Source: Clostridiales bacterium (lineage in GTDB: Bacteria > Bacillota > Clostridia > Saccharofermentanales > Saccharofermentanaceae). From it: 46,179 nucleotides of DNA. The position numbers and the translations under genes were made by a program. Shown one piece after another: positions 40,111 through 46,179 of this stretch (positions are counted from its first letter, which is position 1; each line of letters begins with the position of its first letter). The stretch lies in NCBI GenBank assembly GCA_017545245.1, contig JAFWPB010000008.1, forward strand, positions 1 to 46,179, given 5' to 3'. The notes beneath the pieces were generated by a model. The model did no database searches. It was not told the DNA's origin and saw nothing but the letters and a program-made list of their open reading frames with translations.

Positions 40111-43100
40111 TTAATCTATGCCATATTCCTGGCAGAGCTTTCTGAACTCTTCGCTGTTACCGAAGAATTCCAAAACACTCTGACGTGTCTGATTCCCATT
40201 CTCGATCTGCGTGCTCCAGTAAATTAATTCATTGGCCATCGGATCTCTTCCCATGAAAGTCTCGTAGAGTCTTGCGACATATTCCATATCCGACGTCTTC
40301 TGGTCCAGGAACTCCTTGCACGTGAAGAACTCTCTTGCTAAAGAGTATCCTGTCTTTTCCAGATTAGTCAGAGTCAGGGACCAGTATTCGACTCCATCGG
40401 GATCCGGATCACGGTTCAGGCAGCATGTATAAAGACGTGTCGCAAAATCGATTGCATTCTTTGATGCAATCTCCGCCTTCGCATTCGGTGCGCCGGACTT
40501 TACGCCATAAGCAGCACATACATTGCACCATTCTGTAGAATCGATAAAGCCATTGATCACATCTTCCCTGCTCATTCTTCTACTCTCCAGTTCGCCGACC
40601 CAGAAAGCTTTCCCGGCCGGTTCGGATTCGCGGTCAAAGAATGTTTTGTAAAGCACTTCTACAAAGTCATCCTGGCTCAGTCCACGGTTAAGGAACTCTT
40701 CCGCCTCGATCAGGAAGAAGTGCGCGCAATCGCCGCCAGTCCGGTTTCCACTTTCAATCTCATTGACCCAGAACTCTTTACCGGCAGGCTCGGATTCACG
40801 GTCGAGTGCAATCGTATAAAGTCTCTCAATGAAGTCTCCGATCGTGGGTACCTCAGTCGGGGCCGGCGTGATCGATGGTGTAACTATCGGTGTGTTTGAA
40901 GGAACAGGTATTGCCGTTGGTTTCACGGTACCTGTCGGAACCGGTGTGGCTGTCGTTACCGGCACGACTTTGGGTGTCGGTGTACTTCCCTTTGTCGGAA
41001 GCGGCGTACTTGTCGGAGTTGCCCCTGTTTTCTTTGTCGGAACCGGCGTGGAACTAGCAGTCTTAGAAGGCACCGGTGTGACAGTCGCTTTCGATCCCGG
41101 AGTGGTCTTCACTGTCGGTTTTGGTGTAGCCTTCTTGGTTGGCGCAGGCATAGAAGTGACAGTCACAGCCGGGGTAGGCGTAACGGTGCCTTTCGGTCCT
41201 GGCGTCGCGGTGGTCGTCGGTCTTGGTGTCGCCTTCTTGGTTGGAGTAAGCGTCGCTTTTAAAGTAGGAACCGGTGTCGCCGCCTTGGTTGGCGTCAGGT
41301 TCAGCGTGCCTTGAACGTCATGAATGATTTCCACAACATCTTGATCTATGTTCTTTTCATCGATCGTCAGATTGGAATTTACCGGTGTTTTTCTGAAAAC
41401 GATTTTCAGCAGCCAGTCCGGTTCTTTTTCCGCATGCTTATATCCTGACAGAAGCGTGCCGCTGGTTTTGTTGATCTTACAGTTATCGAAAAGGATCAGA
41501 CTGTCTTTTTTCGCCGCTGATGTTATGTACATGAAAGTATTTCCAGTATGCGTGATCTCACAATTACTGAAAACGATATTGGCATTTCCAATGGAATATG
41601 TCCATGCTCCCAACTCCATGAAACGGTCGTATGTGGAATTGATCTTGCATCCTTCGAAAACAAGTGATTCTTCAGCATTTCCTACACATGGGATCATGGT
41701 AAAATCATCGAATGTGCAGTTTTTGAATGTACCTGACTTCAGTCCGTAATTCTTGAACTCGGTTTTTCCTTTAAAATGGCAGTTTTCAAAGACTCTGACT
41801 ACATTGTCGATGTTACTGAAGTTAAACTGGCTGACTACCCCGTCCGCACCAATCGTACAATCATAAAAATAGAGGTTATTCCCTATCGCATGTGTGGGCA
41901 CTAAAGTACAATTCTTAAAGGTTGCATTGGAACCTGCAAACCACGGGAAAACACAATCCTCGTAGGTGACTTTTTTTGCTACCGCACCAACCCAAGTGTT
42001 TGTATTCATGTCCGCTTCCGGGTTCTGATTATAGATGGTACAGTTCTTTACCTTAAATTCAACACAATCCTTTTCGGAACTGTATATGGCCGAAAAATTG
42101 ATCGCACCACAGTTATTGTTATAGACCCGTCCGTATGCTCCTTTATCTTTGAAACCTAATCTCCAGTACAAAGCTGAGCAGCCATCGTTAATATTCCGGA
42201 CCACAGCACCGATCACCCGGTTCCGTATTTCGATCCGATGGTTTTTGTTTCCTTCGAAAACATGGTTATAGCCGATATTGTCAACAAGAGTACAGGTGTT
42301 CGTCGCTGCTTTTTCCAACACCTGATTATTCATGTAGTACACATCCTGGCATTCTTCCTGACCATCTTCAAAATCGACCTCACAAGGTGTAATACTCGTT
42401 CCGCATCTTGTGTATTTGCAATTATGGACCAAAAGATTGGTGACTGCAGTTGGAGCAAGCGCCGTCGTTCTTGTATCAATAAAGTGAATGTTGTTTATTT
42501 CGAAGTAATCTGTATTCTGCTGTGCATATATATGAATACTCTGCACCTGATCTGCATACGGGAACTGCGTTCCGAGAAGTGTCACTCTTGCAAACTTCGC
42601 GTTATCTACGATCTTCATTTTCCGGAACTGGTATCCGGTTACTGTCTCGAGGAAATTCCGGTTGGCATCATAGAAGGATACATAAATGACCGGAGAATCT
42701 CCTAATTGTCCTTTATATCCGGCTGGATGCCCGACATACATATATCGGTCGGCTTCATCGACATTAAGCACAGGAGTAAGATCCATCATAGAACTGGTAC
42801 TGCAGTTCGCGGAAGCCTGTTCTTTTCCATTCACGATGATCGATCTGGAAAAATCCGTCATGGTAATGTTCGCACCAAGATATTGATGATACATCGTAAG
42901 CAGCGTATGGCCGGTCGTATTCTTTACTGTCAGGTCCGATATCGAACAGTACTTTCCACCTTCAATGAAGATGGTATTGATTCCTTCTCCCCGGCCCTTA
43001 GATTCCAAGTCAAGAGCCTTTCTTTCGAAGCGGTCACCTTCCAGAGTACCATTGATCAGATGTGCATCTACGGCGTTCACCATACAAACAACGGACGCGG

Positions 43101-43899
43101 CGCTTTCATGGTCGATCGTATCCATCTTGAAGGTACTTCCATTCATATCCACAGTGAAATGGGAAGGAATGGAAATACAGTTCTTTCTGGCATTATCGCC
43201 ATTGATACGATATGTACCTTTGAGAAGAATGATTTTCCTGTATCCCGCTGCCTGCTTATCTGCAAAAAGCTGGGACAGACCGTCTCTTGTGTTGATCAGA
43301 TCATCAGCATTTTTACTGTCATTATTCTTGATCTTATATTTCGTAAGATCTCCCTGCGTCATGGTATATATCTGGGCCTGGGAGATGTTGTATGTGGAAG
43401 GATTCACTACCCATAACTCGTTATAGAGTTTATGGGATTTCAGACCTGTTTTCGGATCTACAGCCTGCAGGGTAAACTGATGCATGCCTTCACTGAGTTT
43501 TCCTATCGTTAACGTATAGTCACCCAAAGGAATACTGTTGATCGTCTTCTTGACTCCGTCCACTTCATAAAGGAGATTCATTCTCACGGAAGTATCGTTC
43601 TTCAAGTATTCAGACTGTTCATAGTCCGTGATATAAAGCGGGATCTTGATCGTATCATCGGTCGTCGGCTTCGGATCAAAGTAGTAAGTCGAGATATACG
43701 GCACCTTAAAATTCGGATCGATATCTTTCGCCGTAATCGTACTTTCAGGAATCGCATTTGCAGTGATCAACTGTGAATCGATCTTCGTTTCTTCGAAGGC
43801 CAGTGCTTTTCCCGTATTGGGAAAGAAGATATTTACCATCAGGATAGCAGATAAAAAAAGCGCACGTTTAGACAGAAGTTTCCTAGTCTTCATCATCAT
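40111..43899 (-). CDS. Secreted parallel beta-helix protein with PT linker and four DUF4214 units
   Basis: A 1262-aa secreted protein; the start at the first of three tandem ATGs is chosen because GGAGGGG lies ~9 bases upstream. Signal peptide to about residue 35 (GKALAFE). Residues ~40-170 look like an Ig-like or binding domain. Residues ~190-870 form a right-handed parallel beta-helix of the pectate-lyase type (IILLKGTYRI, FTVDMNGSTFKM, then many FENCHFKGKT-like coils). Residues ~875-1019 are a Pro/Thr/Lys linker, and ~1020-1262 are four DUF4214 units nearly identical to those at 24562. It is probably a surface or secreted polysaccharide lyase, epimerase or adhesin; no catalytic triad could be assigned by eye. 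Confidence 0.85.
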   Translation of the reverse strand: MMMKTRKLLSKRALFLSAILMVNIFFPNTGKALAFEETKIDSQLITANAIPESTITAKDIDPNFKVPYISTYYFDPKPTTDDTIKIPLYITDYEQSEYLKNDTSVRMNLLYEVDGVKKTINSIPLGDYTLTIGKLSEGMHQFTLQAVDPKTGLKSHKLYNELWVVNPSTYNISQAQIYTMTQGDLTKYKIKNNDSKNADDLINTRDGLSQLFADKQAAGYRKIILLKGTYRINGDNARKNCISIPSHFTVDMNGSTFKMDTIDHESAASVVCMVNAVDAHLINGTLEGDRFERKALDLESKGRGEGINTIFIEGGKYCSISDLTVKNTTGHTLLTMYHQYLGANITMTDFSRSIIVNGKEQASANCSTSSMMDLTPVLNVDEADRYMYVGHPAGYKGQLGDSPVIYVSFYDANRNFLETVTGYQFRKMKIVDNAKFARVTLLGTQFPYADQVQSIHIYAQQNTDYFEINNIHFIDTRTTALAPTAVTNLLVHNCKYTRCGTSITPCEVDFEDGQEECQDVYYMNNQVLEKAATNTCTLVDNIGYNHVFEGNKNHRIEIRNRVIGAVVRNINDGCSALYWRLGFKDKGAYGRVYNNNCGAINFSAIYSSEKDCVEFKVKNCTIYNQNPEADMNTNTWVGAVAKKVTYEDCVFPWFAGSNATFKNCTLVPTHAIGNNLYFYDCTIGADGVVSQFNFSNIDNVVRVFENCHFKGKTEFKNYGLKSGTFKNCTFDDFTMIPCVGNAEESLVFEGCKINSTYDRFMELGAWTYSIGNANIVFSNCEITHTGNTFMYITSAAKKDSLILFDNCKINKTSGTLLSGYKHAEKEPDWLLKIVFRKTPVNSNLTIDEKNIDQDVVEIIHDVQGTLNLTPTKAATPVPTLKATLTPTKKATPRPTTTATPGPKGTVTPTPAVTVTSMPAPTKKATPKPTVKTTPGSKATVTPVPSKTASSTPVPTKKTGATPTSTPLPTKGSTPTPKVVPVTTATPVPTGTVKPTAIPVPSNTPIVTPSITPAPTEVPTIGDFIERLYTIALDRESEPAGKEFWVNEIESGNRTGGDCAHFFLIEAEEFLNRGLSQDDFVEVLYKTFFDRESEPAGKAFWVGELESRRMSREDVINGFIDSTEWCNVCAAYGVKSGAPNAKAEIASKNAIDFATRLYTCCLNRDPDPDGVEYWSLTLTNLEKTGYSLAREFFTCKEFLDQKTSDMEYVARLYETFMGRDPMANELIYWSTQIENGNQTRQSVLEFFGNSEEFRKLCQEYGID
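40845..41310 (-). repeat. Pro/Thr-rich coding repeat (linker of the beta-helix protein)
   Basis: A degenerate tandem repeat with units such as ATPVPTLK and ATPRPTTT, homologous in style to 25300-25735. The antisense frame of VGTGV-like repeats is an artefact of the same composition. Confidence 0.75.
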
Positions 43900-44058
43900 T
43901 GTTACATCCCCTCCAATATTATCCAATAAAAGGCATGTCTCAATTCATGTCCAATACGACAATCCATTCCCCCGAAGACAATATGGATAGTCTAAAACAT
44001 CAGAAACGACTATTTTTACTTATCTCATACTTTTTTTGCGAGAAACTTACGTCACTTT

Positions 44059-44640
44059 TTAGCGAAGGAGTTCATCTGTAGCGATTTTCTTTTCCCAGTC
44101 AAAAGAAACTTCGACGCCGGACATGCATGCGATCGAGGCAAGTCCATGTGCAGACGCCCAAAGTTTCAGGATATCTACTTCCTGCTCCTCTTTGGTCCTT
44201 GGGATCTTATTCTCACTTAGGTATTTCAGATAGGTCTCTTTGAGAAGCACGAACGGCGGATAGTCTTCCTCGTAGACTTTGCCAGGTTGAATGTGTGCTA
44301 CGACATTCTGGCCGCTGAAAAGGAACTTGAAATAGTCCGGCCGGCGCAGGAAAAAAGCCACATAGTTCCTGCCCATGTCGACAAGTGCTTTTTCCGCAGA
44401 AGGCGCTTCATTTACGGCCTTCTCCAGTTCTTCCATGAACTGGCCGGTAACATGTGCTTTGATTGCTTCAATCAGCGCATCCTTGTCTTTGAAATGCGAG
44501 TAAGGAGCGGCATGGGACACTTCGCACAAAGCGGCGACTTTGCGCAGAGAAAGATTCTCTTCGCCGCTTTCGTTGATGATCTTCACGCCGGCATCGATCA
44601 ATGCCTGCCGCAGATTTCCATGATGGTAATGGTCACTCAT
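44059..44640 (-). CDS. TetR/AcrR-family regulator
   Basis: A 193-aa regulator. The opening MSDHYHHGNLRQALIDAG is typical of a TetR branch with a WHG-like C-terminal domain; the HTH spans ~28-52 (LSLRKVAALCEVSHAAPYSHF). The helical C-terminal domain holds the LLKLWASAHGLASI-type segment. It overlaps the end of the upstream hydrolase gene by 8 bases (ATGAGTGA), so the two are one transcript. The operators at 45738-45783 suggest the pair is repressed by this protein and induced by a hydrolase-related ligand. Confidence 0.93.
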   Translation of the reverse strand: MSDHYHHGNLRQALIDAGVKIINESGEENLSLRKVAALCEVSHAAPYSHFKDKDALIEAIKAHVTGQFMEELEKAVNEAPSAEKALVDMGRNYVAFFLRRPDYFKFLFSGQNVVAHIQPGKVYEEDYPPFVLLKETYLKYLSENKIPRTKEEQEVDILKLWASAHGLASIACMSGVEVSFDWEKKIATDELLR

Positions 44641-45721
44641 CCGATGTCATCTCCTTTATGTTCCTAAGTATACCACACGTCACTTCCGGGTTTTCCCATA
44701 GCGGGCTGTGCGCGGCTTCCGGGATCAGGCAGAACTCCTTCGCGGGTGCCTGAAGGATCGAGCAGTAGTCCTGCACTAGCTCCCACGGGCAGTTATAGTC
44801 ATACTGTCCGCTTATGAAATACGCCGGGATCGAGAGCTGCGGGATCTCGACCCTGTAATCGAAATTCTCGGTCTCTTTTGAAACCGGAGCACTCTGATAC
44901 ATCTTCAGACCACGGATATAGTTGATCTTCTCTTTGACCGTATAGCACTTTGCAAAAACAATTGGAAGGATGATTCCTTCAAACTCTGTCTTGTTCCAGA
45001 TCGTTCCGCCACCGGCATCGTGGACCAGATCTACATAATCGATCCATGTCGCGGTACACTTCACCTTGCCATCCATCTGATGCTCCACCATACCCTCAAG
45101 CTTTTTCAATGCGCTGTTATCGTTTCTACTGGTGAAGACATCCTTCATGAAATCATACATCAGAGTGTCCCGATCCGTGGAATCCGTCACGGTCTGCGCC
45201 ATATTGATCAGCGCAGCATAATCTTCCGGATACTCCTTCGCCGCGCGGAGGGCAATATGTGTTCCACCGGAAAATCCCATGAGATAGATCTTCTTTTTTC
45301 CAAATCTTTCCTTGAGATACTGTGTGACGGCATGGGTATCTTTCAGAAGGTTTTCCATCGTGATACTGTCCTTATCGATATCACTGTCATAGGCAATACC
45401 CATTCCGCGATAGTCCCAGTACACCACAGTGAAGTCTTCTTCGAGGCGCATGTCCTTGTACTTGTCCGTGTAGACATAATCATCGGAACCGGGGCCGCTT
45501 GACACAAGAAGCAGTACCGGATTATCCGAATTAACACTGTTAATAAAGAAGCCATTTGGGGCTCCGTTGACTTCCATCACGAATTTTTCCGACAGGCTCT
45601 TCTCCCCGTCATATTTTCTTATCGTACCCGGGCTCAGGATCACCCAGACAATGAACAACAGCGCGATTATTCCCAGAAGGATTCCTGCTATGATCAACAT
45701 TTTCTTTCCCGCCTTCTTCAT
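44633..45721 (-). CDS. Membrane-anchored alpha/beta hydrolase
   Basis: A 362-aa protein starting MKKAGKKMLIIAG; this ATG has GGAG 9 bases upstream, whereas the in-frame ATG two codons earlier is too close. Residues ~8-30 are an uncleaved membrane anchor. The hydrolase domain shows the SSGPGSDD oxyanion region, FTVVYWDYRGMG, nucleophile elbow MGFSGGTHIAL and catalytic histidine in PEAAHSPLWENP. It resembles proline iminopeptidase-type hydrolases facing the outside of the membrane. It is followed by, and co-transcribed with, its TetR regulator. The substrate is unknown; a peptide, ester or quorum-type lactone are possible. Confidence 0.88.
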   Translation of the reverse strand: MKKAGKKMLIIAGILLGIIALLFIVWVILSPGTIRKYDGEKSLSEKFVMEVNGAPNGFFINSVNSDNPVLLLVSSGPGSDDYVYTDKYKDMRLEEDFTVVYWDYRGMGIAYDSDIDKDSITMENLLKDTHAVTQYLKERFGKKKIYLMGFSGGTHIALRAAKEYPEDYAALINMAQTVTDSTDRDTLMYDFMKDVFTSRNDNSALKKLEGMVEHQMDGKVKCTATWIDYVDLVHDAGGGTIWNKTEFEGIILPIVFAKCYTVKEKINYIRGLKMYQSAPVSKETENFDYRVEIPQLSIPAYFISGQYDYNCPWELVQDYCSILQAPAKEFCLIPEAAHSPLWENPEVTCGILRNIKEMTSDE

Positions 45722-45737
45722 AAGCATCTGCTCCAAT

Positions 45738-45783
45738 CTTTACACTGTAAAGTTATTATAGCATCAATCTTTACAGTGTCAAG
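45738..45783 (-). promoter_or_regulatory. Promoter with two operators for the hydrolase-TetR pair
   Basis: On the minus strand TTGACA (45782-45777) and TGCTATAAT (45763-45755) are 16 bases apart, with an extended -10. CTTTACACTGTAAAG (45738-45752) is a perfect 15-base palindrome over the start site, and CTTTACAGTGTCAAG (45769-45783) is a one-off copy over the -35 box. Centres are 31 bases apart. Confidence 0.85.
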
Positions 45784-45849
45784 TTATACTTTTGTCATGT
45801 TTTTTCGGAGAAGGCTGGCAGGCTCTTTCGAAGAACCGTTCCACTAAAA

Positions 45850-46179
45850 AAGGGGCTGTCTCAAAATGTTCTGTTTCATTGAAGCCATGATTCCGGCCAT
45901 ATATTAGAGAAGTGGGCAAATGCCTGAATCCCTTTGGGGGTCGGCTACGCGCTAGTGCTTTTCGAGCAGTGGGATAGGGGCGATAAGCAGGCAGGCGCGG
46001 TGCTAGTGCTTTTTGAGCGGTATGATGGGGCAGATAAGTCGCGAATGTCGAAATTGCAAAAAACGACTTACAAATCGCGCCATTTTGGAATTCTTTTTTT
46101 GAGAAAGTAAGTCGGAAATCGGCAATTTTCATTTTCCGACTTAAAATCACTGAAAAACAGGCAAAAAAAGCAGTCGGAA
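45850..46179. mobile_element. MITE-like repeat, copy R3 (left 330 bp, cut by window end)
   Basis: It begins with AAGGGGCTGTCTCAAAATG and follows the left part of the copy at 18450-18874 closely, except for an imperfect tandem duplication of about 60 bases around 45948-46040 (two GCTAGTGCTTTT...GATAAG units). The hairpin TAAGTCGGAAA/TTTCCGACTTA is perfect here. The right end is missing because the window stops. The minus-strand open frame through it lacks a ribosome site and is not considered a gene. Confidence 0.8.

Noticed and set aside
45779..46150. Minus-strand frame of 123 codons, partly repeated at 18661-18858
   Set aside because: It runs through the repeat element; the shared peptide only reflects shared DNA, the other copy has an in-frame stop, and no ribosome site is present.
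1..46179. tRNA, rRNA, riboswitch (including c-di-GMP type), phage genes and replication origin
   Set aside because: No cloverleaf, conserved rRNA, aptamer core, integrase, capsid gene or DnaA-box cluster was recognised by eye; a covariance-model scan could not be run.

Overview
The window looks like chromosomal DNA of an anaerobic Bacillota (Clostridia) bacterium. The signs are strong AGGAGG-type ribosome binding sites, textbook TTGACA/TATAAT promoters, lipoprotein signal peptides, secreted enzymes with long Pro/Thr linkers followed by DUF4214 modules, and many TetR/PadR/AraC regulators. That style fits rumen or gut Clostridia, but no ribosomal RNA or core marker fixes the taxon; this is inference. 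No tRNA, rRNA, CRISPR array, prophage or intact transposase was seen. Both window ends lie inside copies of the same ~425-bp repeat, so this may be an assembly contig broken at repeats.

Left part (1-9.3 kb): a GNAT acetyltransferase, an unknown acidic protein, a PQQ-type beta-propeller protein, a two-gene HTH plus HipA-like kinase module, two small membrane proteins, a DinB/DUF3795-type fusion, and an 823-aa lipoprotein joining a propeller-like N-terminus to a solute-binding domain.

9.4-24.3 kb: a TetR gene beside a three-gene ABC exporter; a NADPH-type flavoprotein; ylmH; a SUKH protein; a tautomerase; a decayed patch holding a GNAT fragment and an internally deleted solute-binding lipoprotein; a lipoprotein; the complete copy of the repeat, which sits inside a terminator hairpin; a flavodoxin-like oxidoreductase co-transcribed with its TetR behind an operator-filled promoter; a three-gene alpha/beta hydrolase - acyltransferase - zinc-ribbon membrane protein operon; and a methyltransferase.

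24.5-44 kb: two large secreted proteins, a heparinase II/III-like enzyme (24562-27708) and a parallel beta-helix protein (40111-43899), carry near-identical Pro/Thr linker plus four-unit DUF4214 C-termini. Between them lie a PadR/DUF2812 unit, a phosphorelay of hybrid histidine kinase, solute-binding lipoprotein, REC-(degenerate GGDEF)-EAL regulator and a free Hpt protein, an AraC/GyrI regulator, a large pyruvate-phosphate-dikinase-like protein without its usual phosphotransfer domains, and a P-loop kinase/VOC fusion. The phosphorelay could couple sensing of an extracellular ligand to c-di-GMP breakdown and is the most system-like part of the window.

Right end (44-46.2 kb): a membrane-anchored alpha/beta hydrolase and TetR pair under a double-operator promoter, then the third repeat copy. 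Three repressor genes (TetR at 19.7 kb, PadR at 28.5 kb, TetR at 44.1 kb) share one design: a consensus promoter whose spacer or -35 region is occupied by a palindromic operator, with a second operator near the start site.
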